64,000 bases of DNA from Cohnella thermotolerans DSM 17683 (GCF_000429825.1 NZ_AUCP01000001.1:186001-250000), one strand, 5' to 3'; positions 8,908 to 17,662 are shown, numbered from the stretch's first letter. A program made the numbers and translations. The notes: a model not told the origin generated them from the letters alone.

Positions 8908-10659
8908 ATGTCGCTTGACGGAATCGTAACCCGAGCGCTCGTTCACGAGCTTCACGCTTTGAACGGGGCCCGCATTCATAAAATTTATCAGCCTACCGAC
9001 AGCGAAGTCGTGCTTCATATCCGGGGACAAGGTTTCGGCAAAAAGCTGCTGTTGTCCGCCCACCCTTCGATGCCGCGCATTCATTTTACCGAGCAGACCT
9101 GGACCAATCCGCAGGAGCCGCCGATGTTCTGCATGCTGCTTCGCAAACATTGCGAAGGCGGCATTATCGAGCAGATCCGCCAGGACGGCATGGAGCGGAT
9201 CGTCTGGATCGACGTCCGCCACCGCGACGAGTTGGGCGACTTGACGATCAAGCGGCTCGCGCTCGAGATTATGGGGCGGCACAGCAACCTCATCCTGCTC
9301 GATCCGGCCACCGGTACGATCCACGACAGCATCCGCCATGTGACGCCGGCCATCAGCAGCTACCGCGTCGTCATGCCGGGGTCGCCGTACGTCTCCCCGC
9401 CGCCGCAGGGGAAAATCAATCCGCTGGAAGCGACGGAAGCGTCGTTCCGGGCGATGCTGGAGACGCTTGGCGAAGAAGGCGGGGAGCCTTCCGTCAAAGC
9501 GTTGGCCGGCGCAATTGTGGGCGCTTATTCGGGCGTCAGTCCGTTGCTGGCGAAGGAAATCGTGTTTCGGGCGGGCGACGGCGGTCCGGACGCGCTATGG
9601 AACGTTTTCAAGGAGATGACGGGCGAATTCGCCCGGAACCGGTACGAGCCGACGATCGCCCAGACGGCCGACGGCAAAACGTATTTCTCAGCCGTTCGCC
9701 TGACGCATCTCCAGGGCGACGAGCGTTCGTTCCCAACGATGAACGAGTGCCTCGAGTCGTATTACGCAGACAAGGCGGAGCGAGATCTCGTTCGCCAGCG
9801 GACGACCGACCTGACCCGCCTGCTTCTGAACGAAATGGCCAAAAACGAGAAAAAGCTGGAGAAGCTGCGGGAGACGCTCGCGGAAGCGGACGAGGCCGAC
9901 CGTTTCCGCCGGTTCGGCGAGCTGCTGACCGCGCATTTGCATCAAATCGAGCGGGGCGACGTGCGGGCGGAGGTCACCGATTATTACGAGGAAGATCAGC
10001 CGACGATCGCCATCCCTCTCGACCCGCTGCTGACGCCGACGGAAAACGCGCAGCGCTATTTTCGAAAATACAACAAGCTCAAAAACAGCCGGGCCGTCGT
10101 CACCGAGCAGATCGAATCGGCCGAGGCGGAAATCCGTTACCTCGAGTCGGTGCTGCAGGGGCTGGAGACGGCGTCCCCGGCCGATATCGAGGAAATTCGC
10201 GAGGAGTTGGCGGAGCAAGGGTACATCCGCAGCCGCGGGCCCGGCAAAGGGATGAAGAAAAAGAAAAACGACCGCCCGGCGCTGCTCTGCTACACGTCCA
10301 GCGAGGGCGTCCCGATCTACGTGGGCAAAAACAACACCCAGAACGATTACGTGACGAACCGCCTGGGCCAGCCTTCGGATACGTGGCTTCATACGAAGGA
10401 CATCCCGGGTTCCCACGTGCTCATTCGCGGCGCGGACTTCGGCGAGACGACGCTGCACGAAGCGGCCATGCTGGCCGCCTACTACAGCAAGGCGAAGGAG
10501 TCGAGCCGCGTGCCCGTCGATTACACGCGCATCCGCCTCGTGCGCAAGCCGAGCGGCGCGAAGCCGGGCTTCGTCATTTACGAGGGGCAGAAGACGCTGT
10601 TCGTCACGCCGGACGAGAGCGTCATTCGCAGCCTGGCGAGTACGATCAAGCAGCCTTGA
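8908..10659 (+). CDS. rqcH: Ribosome quality control protein RqcH (NFACT family)
   Basis: A 583-aa NFACT protein (Rqc2/NEMF/Tae2 homologue; older names FbpA, YloA). It binds obstructed 50S subunits and recruits tRNA-Ala to add alanine tails to stalled chains. It has the N-terminal NFACT-N region, the HPSxxRxH segment, EPPMFCMLLRKH, a central coiled-coil (about residues 280-430), and the NFACT-R domain with WLHTKDIPGSHVLIR. The residue pair known as Asp97-Arg98 in Bacillus subtilis reads Glu96-Arg97 here. The ATG has GGGAG 10 bases upstream. A strong terminator follows at once, so it appears monocistronic. Confidence 0.95.
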   Translation: MSLDGIVTRALVHELHALNGARIHKIYQPTDSEVVLHIRGQGFGKKLLLSAHPSMPRIHFTEQTWTNPQEPPMFCMLLRKHCEGGIIEQIRQDGMERIVWIDVRHRDELGDLTIKRLALEIMGRHSNLILLDPATGTIHDSIRHVTPAISSYRVVMPGSPYVSPPPQGKINPLEATEASFRAMLETLGEEGGEPSVKALAGAIVGAYSGVSPLLAKEIVFRAGDGGPDALWNVFKEMTGEFARNRYEPTIAQTADGKTYFSAVRLTHLQGDERSFPTMNECLESYYADKAERDLVRQRTTDLTRLLLNEMAKNEKKLEKLRETLAEADEADRFRRFGELLTAHLHQIERGDVRAEVTDYYEEDQPTIAIPLDPLLTPTENAQRYFRKYNKLKNSRAVVTEQIESAEAEIRYLESVLQGLETASPADIEEIREELAEQGYIRSRGPGKGMKKKKNDRPALLCYTSSEGVPIYVGKNNTQNDYVTNRLGQPSDTWLHTKDIPGSHVLIRGADFGETTLHEAAMLAAYYSKAKESSRVPVDYTRIRLVRKPSGAKPGFVIYEGQKTLFVTPDESVIRSLASTIKQP

Positions 10660-10663
10660 GCGC

Positions 10664-10710
10664 AAAAAAACGAGAAGTCCTGCCGATTTCGGGGGACTCC
10701 TCGTTTTTTT
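10664..10710 (+). terminator. Rho-independent terminator of rqcH
   Basis: An inverted repeat with arms AAAAAAACGAG and CTCGTTTTTTT, extended by AGTCC/GGACT inside, begins 4 bp after the rqcH stop and ends in seven T. The A-run on the other arm could make it work on both strands. Confidence 0.9.
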
Positions 10711-10744
10711 GGGGTTGCGGTTGGCGGCACCTCGCACGCTCCTC

Positions 10745-10819
10745 TAAGCCGCTTTTTGCGGCTTACAGACGCCGATTCAGCCGCGCGCGCTCACCTAAGC
10801 CGCTTTTAGCGGCTTACAG
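10745..10819. repeat. Pair of interspersed palindromes (TAAGCCGC-loop-GCGGCTTA)
   Basis: Two copies start 51 bp apart: stem TAAGCCGC/GCGGCTTA at 10745-10765 with loop TTTTT, and stem TAAGCCGCT/AGCGGCTTA at 10796-10816. Both are followed by CAG. The same palindrome occurs as a second pair, also 51 bp apart, at 53627-53702, and as a degraded single copy at 23136-23168. All lie in gaps between genes. They resemble REP-type elements in layout; I do not recognise the family. Confidence 0.75.
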
Positions 10820-10828
10820 CGGCCCCCA

Positions 10829-10859
10829 GCGCATCCGCCCCGCTGCGAAGCGGATGCGC
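10829..10859 (-). terminator. GC hairpin downstream of the PHP gene
   Basis: A perfect 10-bp stem GCGCATCCGC/GCGGATGCGC with an 11-nt loop lies 20 bp past the stop of the PHP phosphoesterase gene. It has no T-run, so it may be a weak or factor-assisted terminator or a 3' stabilising hairpin. Confidence 0.4.
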
Positions 10860-10878
10860 CGTTCCGCGCAGTTGCGGG

Positions 10879-11724
10879 CTACCTCGCCGCGTGCCGCCGC
10901 AGCACGGTCAGCACGGCCGCGTCCACCGTCCGGTTGCCGATCGGGCCGTGGTACACCTTCCCCTTGCGCGCGCCGTGGAAATCCGAGCCACCGGTTACGA
11001 GCTTGCCGTGACGTTCCGCAAGCTCGCGGAAGTACGATTCGGCGGCGGGCTCGTGATCCGAATGGTACGCCTCCAGCCCGTCGGCGCCGCTCAGCAGGAA
11101 CCGCTCGGCGAGCGCGTCGTTGCGGTACAAGCCCGGGTGGGCGACGATCGCCGTCCCCCCGGCTTCATGAATCCACGCGAACGCCTCCGGCGGCGAGATG
11201 CGCGGCGGCGGAGCGACGTAAGCCGCCTTGCCCTCGGCCAGGTAGCGGTCGAACGCTTCCTGCGTCGTCGCGACGGCTCCCAGGCGAACGAGCGCATCCG
11301 CGATATGCGGCCGCCCGATCGTCTCGTCCTGGCCCGGCTCCCGGCCGGCCGCCTCCATGACGTGCGCCATCGTGATCGGAATGCCGAGCTCGTTCAGACG
11401 GGAGACGATGCCTTCGTTGCGGCTGTCGCGAACGCGCCGCTGGGAGATCAGCCTGCGAAGCAGCGTTTGATCCGCCGTGTCGACGTAGTAGCCGAGCACG
11501 TGAATTTCACGGCCTTCGAAGGAGGTGCTGATCTCGACGCCCGGCACCACTTCGATGCCGTATCGTTTGCCGGCTTCGGCCGCCTCGGCCACGCCCGCGA
11601 CCGTATCGTGATCGGTAATGGCGATCGCGGCCAGCCCCGCTTCCTTCGCCATCCGGACGTTGTCCGCCGGGCGGTGAAGTCCGTCCGACGCCGTCGTATG
11701 TGTATGCAAATCAGCTCGGTTCAT
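10879..11724 (-). CDS. PHP-domain metal-dependent phosphoesterase
   Basis: A 281-aa PHP protein with the metal-binding motifs in order: DLHTHTTASDG (residues 5-15), ITDHDT (about 36-41), PGVEIS (about 61-66), VAHPGLY (near 195) and GGSDFHG (near 246). Relatives such as Escherichia coli YciV (RNase AM) remove 5' nucleotides or hydrolyse 3',5'-bisphosphonucleotides; the substrate here is inferred only. The ATG has AAGGGGA with 8-base spacing and overlaps the stop of the upstream LysR gene by 14 bp, so the two are co-translated. Confidence 0.9.
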   Translation of the reverse strand: MNRADLHTHTTASDGLHRPADNVRMAKEAGLAAIAITDHDTVAGVAEAAEAGKRYGIEVVPGVEISTSFEGREIHVLGYYVDTADQTLLRRLISQRRVRDSRNEGIVSRLNELGIPITMAHVMEAAGREPGQDETIGRPHIADALVRLGAVATTQEAFDRYLAEGKAAYVAPPPRISPPEAFAWIHEAGGTAIVAHPGLYRNDALAERFLLSGADGLEAYHSDHEPAAESYFRELAERHGKLVTGGSDFHGARKGKVYHGPIGNRTVDAAVLTVLRRHAAR

Positions 11725-12619
11725 GCGTCAGTCCCCTTAAATATTCTAGCAACACGGAAGCGTGAAAAGGCAGATCGGCCGACTTCGACCGGACCGCGTA
11801 AAATTGGCGCCGGAAGGCGACGCCCCGAATGCGCACCGGCTTCAGCAAGCCGAGCGCCGCTTCGTTCTTGATCGACCAGACCGACAGGCACGTCAGGCCG
11901 AGCCCGGCTTCGACCGCCGACTTGACGGCCCCGTTGCTGCCGAAATCGCTGACGATGCGCAGCTGCTCTTCCTTGATGCCGTGCCGCTCCAGCTCCTCCA
12001 CCATCACCTGCCGCGTGCCGGAGCCTCTCTCCCGCAGCACGAGCGGCTCCCGCAGCACTTCCTCCAGCGTCACTTCCTCGCGGGAGGCGAAAGGGTGGGC
12101 GACGGGAGCGACAAGCACCAGCTCGTCGTTCATGACCGGCTCCGTGCTGACGGCCGGATCGTCGGTCGGCGCTTCGACGAGCCCGAACGCCAGCCCGTGA
12201 TGGGCGATCTCCTCGACGATCTCGCTCGTGTTCATGACCCGCATGCTGACCGACACTTCCGGGTATTGAAGCAGGAACGGCCCCAGCAGGCGCGGCAGAA
12301 CATATTCCCCGATCGTCAGGCTGGCCGCGAACTTCAACTGGCCTTTCAAATCTTCCACGTATTTCGCCATGAGTGAATCGGTCTCCCGCATCAGCTCGAC
12401 CGCCTTGCGCGCCTGCGGCAGCAAGCAATGCCCGGCTTCGGTCAATTCCAGCTTCTTCGTCGACCGGAGCAGCAGCTTGACGCCGAACCGGTCTTCCAGC
12501 GACTGAATCTGCATCGTAACGGCAGGCTGGGTCATGTGCAGCGCCTGCGCTGCGGCGGAGAAGCTTCCCCGCTCCGCGACCGTGTAGAAGATATGGAGCT
12601 GGTGCACGTTAAGCGACAT
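11711..12619 (-). CDS. LysR family transcriptional regulator
   Basis: A 302-aa LTTR. The N-terminal winged helix-turn-helix (residues 4-62) contains FYTVAERGSFSAAAQALHMT and the LLLRSTKKLELTEAG wing. A two-lobed effector domain (about 90-295) resembles the CysL/CbbR-like subgroup. It overlaps the downstream PHP gene by 14 bp, so its output may include that gene, but no divergent target gene is adjacent. The start at 12619 is an ATG with only a moderate upstream site. An extended -10 promoter lies about 40 bp upstream. The effector is unknown. Confidence 0.92.
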   Translation of the reverse strand: MSLNVHQLHIFYTVAERGSFSAAAQALHMTQPAVTMQIQSLEDRFGVKLLLRSTKKLELTEAGHCLLPQARKAVELMRETDSLMAKYVEDLKGQLKFAASLTIGEYVLPRLLGPFLLQYPEVSVSMRVMNTSEIVEEIAHHGLAFGLVEAPTDDPAVSTEPVMNDELVLVAPVAHPFASREEVTLEEVLREPLVLRERGSGTRQVMVEELERHGIKEEQLRIVSDFGSNGAVKSAVEAGLGLTCLSVWSIKNEAALGLLKPVRIRGVAFRRQFYAVRSKSADLPFHASVLLEYLRGLTHEPS

Positions 12620-12658
12620 CTGTCTTCTTCACGCCTTTCCGTTCGAAAGTTCGTTACC

Positions 12659-12668
12659 ATTATATCAC
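12659..12668 (-). promoter_or_regulatory. Extended -10 promoter for the LysR gene
   Basis: On the minus strand GTGATATAAT contains a perfect TATAAT with an upstream TG one base away. There is no recognisable -35, which is common for extended -10 promoters. Transcription would start near 12652, giving a leader of about 33 nt. Confidence 0.6.
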
Positions 12669-12715
12669 AACTCGGGCCGCTCCCCGACCCGCTCCACGCC
12701 GCCTTCCGCGGGCCA

Positions 12716-12750
12716 AGCAAAAACGCCTTCGCGTCCTTGGACGGCGAAGA
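12716..12750 (-). repeat. 34-nt terminator-like repeat, copy 1
   Basis: On the minus strand this reads CTTCGC, an 11-nt loop, GCGAAG, then GCGTTTTTGCT. The same 34 nt, with two differences in the loop, recur at 22477-22510. Both copies lie just after another gene's own terminator and before the next minus-strand gene. The hairpin plus T5 looks like a short intrinsic terminator. Confidence 0.6.
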
Positions 12751-12783
12751 AGCTTTGTATTCAAAGAAGTTCTGAATGATGAA

Positions 12784-12808
12784 GAAAAAGCATGCCTTGC
12801 GGCATGCT
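12784..12808 (-). terminator. Terminator of the 145-aa protein gene
   Basis: An 8-bp stem AGCATGCC/GGCATGCT with a 4-nt loop, followed on the minus strand by TTTTTC, 16 bp after the stop of the gene at 12824-13261. Confidence 0.85.
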
Positions 12809-12823
12809 GGAAATGAATGCTTG

Positions 12824-13261
12824 TCATCTTCGCTTGCGGTTGTTCTTGATCAAAGTCATCCGCCTGGAATGGCGCAGCCAGGAATAATAAGTTTTCAGAT
12901 CGCGGAGCTCCATCGTCTCCGACATGCGGCCGAGAAAGGTGACGACGATCATCTTGTGCAGCGGATTGCCGAGCAGATCGACATCCTTCTCCGACACCGC
13001 GAATTCGGCGACGAAAATCAGGTCGTCGTCGATCGTATAAACATCCTGCTCATGTCGATAATAGGAAGCGATTCGGCCTTCTTTCAGGCATTGCCACATA
13101 AACTGGGCAATATCGGAGTAACCGGTCTTCACGGCTTCGACCCGATCGGTCCAACGGGCGCGCGCGTGATTGGTGATAATGATGTCGACAATTTTCTTGT
13201 CGCCTAGCGGGACGTGAAACGGCTCGTATGTACTCCAACGTTCGGTCTGCTTGTCTTTCAC
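12824..13261 (-). CDS. Conserved-looking protein of unknown function (145 aa)
   Basis: I do not recognise this protein. It has no signal peptide or membrane helix. Notable features are an early IIITNHARARWTDRV segment (about residues 27-41), a Tyr/Asp-rich centre (YYRHEQDVYTIDDDL) and a basic C-terminus ending KNNRKRR. The HARARWxDR segment loosely recalls small HxxxR proteins such as some toxin-like or DUF4258 families, but the match is too weak to assign. The GTG start at 13261 has GGAAGGGGG with 8-base spacing. It has its own promoter (13332-13361) and terminator, so it is a genuine monocistronic gene. Confidence 0.7.
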   Translation of the reverse strand: MKDKQTERWSTYEPFHVPLGDKKIVDIIITNHARARWTDRVEAVKTGYSDIAQFMWQCLKEGRIASYYRHEQDVYTIDDDLIFVAEFAVSEKDVDLLGNPLHKMIVVTFLGRMSETMELRDLKTYYSWLRHSRRMTLIKNNRKRR

Positions 13262-13331
13262 CGGGTTACCCCCTTCCTGAATGTAAGCCTAAAGAACTAT
13301 ATCGATGGCACAAAAATAGGAAGTTAAGTAC

Positions 13332-13361
13332 ATTCTAACTCATGGATTCCCGATGATTCAA
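13332..13361 (-). promoter_or_regulatory. Sigma-A promoter for the 145-aa protein
   Basis: Minus-strand TTGAAT, 18 bp, TAGAAT (plus strand ATTCTA at 13332-13337 and ATTCAA at 13356-13361) lies about 70 bp upstream of the GTG start in an AT-rich island. Confidence 0.6.
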
Positions 13362-13383
13362 CACAAAAATAAATCGACTCCAT

Positions 13384-16300
13384 CTATGGAATATAAAGGG
13401 AGTTATTTTGTCTATTTTCCTCAAAATAGATCGCCTCCAAAAGCTCCCGCAAAGCTCGCTCCAGCCGCTCGAAAAGCTCCTTCCATGCGGCGGCTCCCGC
13501 ATGCGCCCCCTCATCGTCCGCGAGCGCGGTTTCGAGCGCCGCGGCCGCTTCGAACACCGGCCGGGCGGACAAATTGCCGGCCACGCCCTTGAGCGCGTGA
13601 AGCAGCTTTCGCGCTCCCTCCGCGTCGCCTTCCGCCAGCCGGCTCCGGAGGCGGCCGTCGAAGCCGGCGTATTGCTGTCCGAACGTCCGCAGCATGTGCC
13701 GGATAATCATCTCCTTGCCGTTCACCCGTTCGAGCGCGTCCTCCCAATCGATCTGACGGGCGTGCCGCACCCATCGCTCCACGACTGCGAACAGCGTATC
13801 CGCCTGAATCGGCTTCGTGACGACGTCGTTCATCCCGGCGTTGAAGCATTTCTGGCGATCTTCGAGCAGGACGTTGGCCGTCATGGCGACGATCGGCAAC
13901 TGCCAGCCGTTCCGGTCGGCCCGAATTCGGCGGGCCGCTTCGAAGCCGTCCATCTCGGGCATATGCAAATCCATCAGCACCAGATCCCAATGCTCCTCCC
14001 GGAGGCGCTCCAGCGCTTCCCGGCCGTCGGAGGCGATGCCGGTCTCGTAGCCTTTGCTCTGCAGCAGTTCGCAGGCGATCTGCTGATTGATCGTATGGTC
14101 CTCGGCCAACAAAATGCGGGGCTTGTCCGACTTGCGCCGCTTTCGCGTCCCGCTTGAAGCCGCCGGGCGCTCGTGCGTCCGCTCCTGCTGCATGCTCTCG
14201 AACAGATTGCGCAGCGACTTGCGGTTCACCGGCTTGATCAGCGTCCGATACGGCCGCTCCGCTTCCTCCAGACGCAGCCATTCGCTCTGGCCGAACGGCG
14301 TCGTCATCGCAATCGTCCTCGCCGTTCCCGCCGCCTCCAACAGCTCGAGCCACGTCTCCGTCCCGTACATGTCCGGCATTTCCATATTGCAAATCACATA
14401 ATCGAAGCGGTGGTCGTCCCCCAGGCCGTTCAGCAGCGACAGCGCCGCCCGCCAGGAGTCTGCGAACGTCGTCTCGGCGTTCAGCGAAGCGAGCATGCCC
14501 TGCAGCGCTTGCTGCATGAGACCCGGCCGTTCGATGCACAGAATGCGCATCCGGGCATCCTCCGCGGGCGGAACCGGCGGCTCCGCCGCGGGATCTCCCT
14601 TGGCGACCGGGAACGTCAGCGAGAACGAGAACCGGCTGCCGACGCCGGGGACGCTGTCGGCTTCCAGCTTCCCTCCCATCATCGCGACGAGCTCGGCGGC
14701 AATGACGAGGCCGAGGCCGGTGCCGCCATATTTGCGGCTCGTCGAACCGTCGGCTTGCGAGAACGGCTGGAACAGACGGGCCATCTGCTCCTCGGAGATG
14801 CCGATGCCCGTATCCTCGATCGCAAATTCCAGCGTAACCTTATCTGTGCCCGCCTCGGTCATTTGCACCTGAAAAAGCACATAGCCCCGGTTCGTAAATT
14901 TGATCGCGTTGTTCGCCAGGTTGAGCAGCACCTGCTCCAGCCTGAGCGGGTCGCCGACGAGGCGCTGCGGCAGCGTTCCCGGAACGTCGAAAATCATCTC
15001 CAACTGCTTCTTGCTGAGGAAAATGCTCAAGGTGTCGCCAAGCTTGCGGAACAGTTCCTCCGGCTCGAACGCCGATTTATCCAGCTTGAACTTGCCTGCT
15101 TCGATTTTGGAGAAATCGAGAATGTCGTTGACGATGCCGAGCAGCACTTCCGAGGAGGTGACGATTTTCTGCAAATAGTCCTGCTGCGCTTCCGTCAGTT
15201 CCGTTCTCGCGAGCAGCTGCGCCAGGCCGACAATGCCGTTGATCGGGGTTCGAATCTCGTGGCTCATGCGCGCCAGAAACGCGCTTTTGGCCGTGTTGGC
15301 GTCTTCGGCGGCCTGCTTCGACCGGATGAGCTCGGCCTGGATTTGCTTCTGCCCGGAGATGTCCCGGAACAGGCCGACGTAGCCGGATACCCTGCCGAGA
15401 TGATCGACGATCTTGCTCACGTTCAGGAAAACCGGAAAGGAAGAGCCGTCCTTCCGAACGTACGTCCGCTCCTCGGAATAGGACATTCGCCGGTCCAGGT
15501 TGGCCCGAAAATATTCGATTCCCGGACGGATCGCGTATCCGCGCTTGACCGACAGCTTCCGGGCTTTGGCTTCGAGCTCTTCCATCGAGGAGAAATAAAC
15601 CGGCGTCCGCTTCTTGACGACCTCTTCCGCCGAGTAGCCGAGCATCCGCTGGGCGGTCTCGTTAAACTGGGTAATCACGTAATTTTCGTCCGTCACGATA
15701 ATGCCGTAATCGTTCTGCTTCGTGACCGCCTGCAGCGGCTCGAACAAATTCCGGAGCTGCTCGACCATCCCGTTGACGGACGACGCGAGCGCTCCGATCT
15801 CGTCGTTCCAGCCCGGCGCCAGCGGCCGAACGCGGAACTGGCCCGCCGCGACCGCCTCGGTCGTTCTCAAAATTTTCCGGATGCGCTTGAAAGGGGGAGA
15901 AATGAGCGCCAGCAGCAGAACGGCAAGCGCCAGCTCCGCCGCCAGGCTAATCGCAATCGTGCGGGCGAGCAGCCGCCGCAGCGGTTCGAACAGCTTGCCG
16001 GTCGGCACGACGAACACAAGGCTCCAGCCGGTGCCCTTCACGTTCGAAGCAAACAGCTTGTCGGCGCCGTCGTCCACGATCGTCCCGTCCTCCTTGTCCA
16101 GCGAACGGACGAGGCTGCGGCGGACGCCGTAATCGATGCGGGCCGTGTCCTTCGTCGCATAGATGACATTGCCTTCGCTGTCCAACAGCACATAATCGCC
16201 GAGCTGACGTTCCCGCACTTTGTCGTCGGAATCGAACGGAGCGAGACCGTCGACGATCGTCTGGATGGACGCCGTCGCCCAGAGCACGCCGGCGACCATC

Positions 16301-16782
16301 CGATAGCGGTCGCGGATTGGGACGAGCAGGTGGACGCCCGGAGCGACGTGACCGATCGGGGCGTTGTACGATTGGGTCACCGCTGTGACGCCGGCGGCGG
16401 CCTTGGCGAATGCGGGACTCGTCTTGATGTCGGCCACGGTGCCGTCGGTCAGTACGAGGCGGCCCTTCAAATTGCTGTAGCCCAGCGAGGTGAACGACGC
16501 CAGCGGCCAAAATTCGCGCTTCAGCGCCGTCATATACGCTTCCTCGGAGCCGGCATTGGCCGAGATGCGGTCGCTGAGCGCCGAAGCTTGCTTGAGCAGC
16601 GTGTCGATTCGGGCCTCCAGCGATTCGGAGCCCGTGCGGGCCGAAGTGCCGGCATTGTCGAGCAGTGAGTTGCGGATCGTCGTCCCGGCCGACTCGTAAT
16701 AGATCCATCCGCAGATGAGGAGCGTGAGGCCGGTCGTCAGAAGAAGCAGGAGCCAAGTGCGCAAACGCAGCGAATGTAGCAT
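13384..16782 (-). CDS. Hybrid sensor histidine kinase with two receiver domains and HPt (BarA-like)
   Basis: A 1132-aa membrane sensor. Order: helix at residues 11-28; extracytoplasmic dCache-like region to about 270; second helix about 273-295; HAMP about 296-350; PAS about 355-480; HisKA with MSHEIRTP (His508); HATPase with NLANNAIKF and DTGIG (about 610-725); a degenerate receiver (745-865) with Asn799 where the phospho-Asp should be; a functional-looking receiver (888-1003, Asp938 in [10 protein letters not shown]); and an HPt domain with His1062 in LLHALKG. This supports a His-Asp-His-Asp phosphorelay to the response regulator encoded just upstream. The ATG has AAGGAGG. The ligand is unknown. 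Confidence 0.93.
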   Translation of the reverse strand: MLHSLRLRTWLLLLLTTGLTLLICGWIYYESAGTTIRNSLLDNAGTSARTGSESLEARIDTLLKQASALSDRISANAGSEEAYMTALKREFWPLASFTSLGYSNLKGRLVLTDGTVADIKTSPAFAKAAAGVTAVTQSYNAPIGHVAPGVHLLVPIRDRYRMVAGVLWATASIQTIVDGLAPFDSDDKVRERQLGDYVLLDSEGNVIYATKDTARIDYGVRRSLVRSLDKEDGTIVDDGADKLFASNVKGTGWSLVFVVPTGKLFEPLRRLLARTIAISLAAELALAVLLLALISPPFKRIRKILRTTEAVAAGQFRVRPLAPGWNDEIGALASSVNGMVEQLRNLFEPLQAVTKQNDYGIIVTDENYVITQFNETAQRMLGYSAEEVVKKRTPVYFSSMEELEAKARKLSVKRGYAIRPGIEYFRANLDRRMSYSEERTYVRKDGSSFPVFLNVSKIVDHLGRVSGYVGLFRDISGQKQIQAELIRSKQAAEDANTAKSAFLARMSHEIRTPINGIVGLAQLLARTELTEAQQDYLQKIVTSSEVLLGIVNDILDFSKIEAGKFKLDKSAFEPEELFRKLGDTLSIFLSKKQLEMIFDVPGTLPQRLVGDPLRLEQVLLNLANNAIKFTNRGYVLFQVQMTEAGTDKVTLEFAIEDTGIGISEEQMARLFQPFSQADGSTSRKYGGTGLGLVIAAELVAMMGGKLEADSVPGVGSRFSFSLTFPVAKGDPAAEPPVPPAEDARMRILCIERPGLMQQALQGMLASLNAETTFADSWRAALSLLNGLGDDHRFDYVICNMEMPDMYGTETWLELLEAAGTARTIAMTTPFGQSEWLRLEEAERPYRTLIKPVNRKSLRNLFESMQQERTHERPAASSGTRKRRKSDKPRILLAEDHTINQQIACELLQSKGYETGIASDGREALERLREEHWDLVLMDLHMPEMDGFEAARRIRADRNGWQLPIVAMTANVLLEDRQKCFNAGMNDVVTKPIQADTLFAVVERWVRHARQIDWEDALERVNGKEMIIRHMLRTFGQQYAGFDGRLRSRLAEGDAEGARKLLHALKGVAGNLSARPVFEAAAALETALADDEGAHAGAAAWKELFERLERALRELLEAIYFEENRQNNSLYIP

Positions 16783-16862
16783 AACGGCGGCCTCCTTCCC
16801 GTTCGTCGGCGCTTGTTGCGGCCCTCACGGGAGATCAATCGGGGGAATGGCACGAAGGGAGC

Positions 16863-17561
16863 TCACTCCAGTACCAGTTTATAACCGACCCCCCATACCG
16901 TGCGGATAAACTTGGGCTCCTTCGGGTTGCTCTCCACCTTTTTGCGCAAATTCGTAATATGTACGTCGATCGAGCGGTCGTTCACGTAGGAGTCGAGGCC
17001 GCGCAAGGTGCTGATCAGCTCGTCCCGCGAGAAGACGCGCCCGGGAAATTCGAACAGCAGCTTCATCAGCTCGAATTCCGAAAAGGTCGTTTCCACCGGC
17101 TGCCCGTCCACCAGAACGAGCCGCTTCTGAAGATCGAGCTCGATTCCGCGCCCGGAGCGCGATTCGGCGGCGGCACCCGCTTCCTCGGCGGCGAGGGAAG
17201 GCTTGTACCTGCGTACGGCCACTCCGATTCTCGCCTTCAGCTCCTGCATGCTGAACGGCTTGCACAAGTAATCGTCCGCGCCCGCATTCAACGCCCGGAT
17301 GCGCTCGTTCACCTTCGTGTTCATCGAGATGACGATGATCGGCGTATCCGAATGGCGGCGCACCTTCTTGCACAGCTCGATGCCGTCCATATCCGGCAGC
17401 ATCAGATCCAGGAGGATGACATCCGGCCCGAAGGTTCGAAGCGCCTCGAGACCTTCCTTGCCGTTCTCGACTCGGCAGACGGAGAACGCTTCGTCGGTCA
17501 AATACATGGAGATCATTTCTCCGATGATCTTCTCATCCTCAATGACGAGAATTCTGGTCAA
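16863..17561 (-). CDS. OmpR/PhoB-type response regulator
   Basis: A 232-aa regulator. The receiver domain has acidic pocket Glu8-Asp9, phospho-Asp52 in LLDLMLPDMDG and Lys in CKPFS. The C-terminal winged helix (about 135-232) includes FSEFELMKLLFEFPGRVFSRDELI and ends RTVWGVGYKL. It is the probable last acceptor of the hybrid kinase relay encoded 80 bp downstream. I chose the TTG at 17561 because GCGAGGTG lies 8 bases upstream; an upstream TTG at 17579 has no site. A strong promoter precedes it at 17634-17662. Target genes cannot be seen from here. Confidence 0.93.
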   Translation of the reverse strand: MTRILVIEDEKIIGEMISMYLTDEAFSVCRVENGKEGLEALRTFGPDVILLDLMLPDMDGIELCKKVRRHSDTPIIVISMNTKVNERIRALNAGADDYLCKPFSMQELKARIGVAVRRYKPSLAAEEAGAAAESRSGRGIELDLQKRLVLVDGQPVETTFSEFELMKLLFEFPGRVFSRDELISTLRGLDSYVNDRSIDVHITNLRKKVESNPKEPKFIRTVWGVGYKLVLE

Positions 17562-17633
17562 TGTGGGCGCACCTCGCAACGAAGCGAAATTGTTTTAATT
17601 ATTAAAAAAACGTTAACATTTTGTTCGTTTTTA

Positions 17634-17662
17634 ATTATATAGTTAACTGAAAATGATGTCCA
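17634..17662 (-). promoter_or_regulatory. Sigma-A promoter of the two-component operon
   Basis: Minus-strand TGGACA, 17 bp, TATAAT. The surrounding DNA is strikingly AT-rich for this genome and contains two GTTAAC hexamers (17612-17617 and 17642-17647), one inside the spacer and one downstream. These could be operator half-sites for the operon's own regulator; that is a guess. Confidence 0.8.

Noticed and set aside
10745-10819. The paired palindromes as a short CRISPR array
   Set aside because: Only two units per site, perfectly palindromic with no conserved flanks as repeats, and no cas genes nearby.
13384-16782. An 831-aa open frame on the plus strand opposite the hybrid kinase
   Set aside because: Low-complexity Arg/His/Gln-rich antisense frame with no ribosome site; the kinase on the minus strand has every expected domain.
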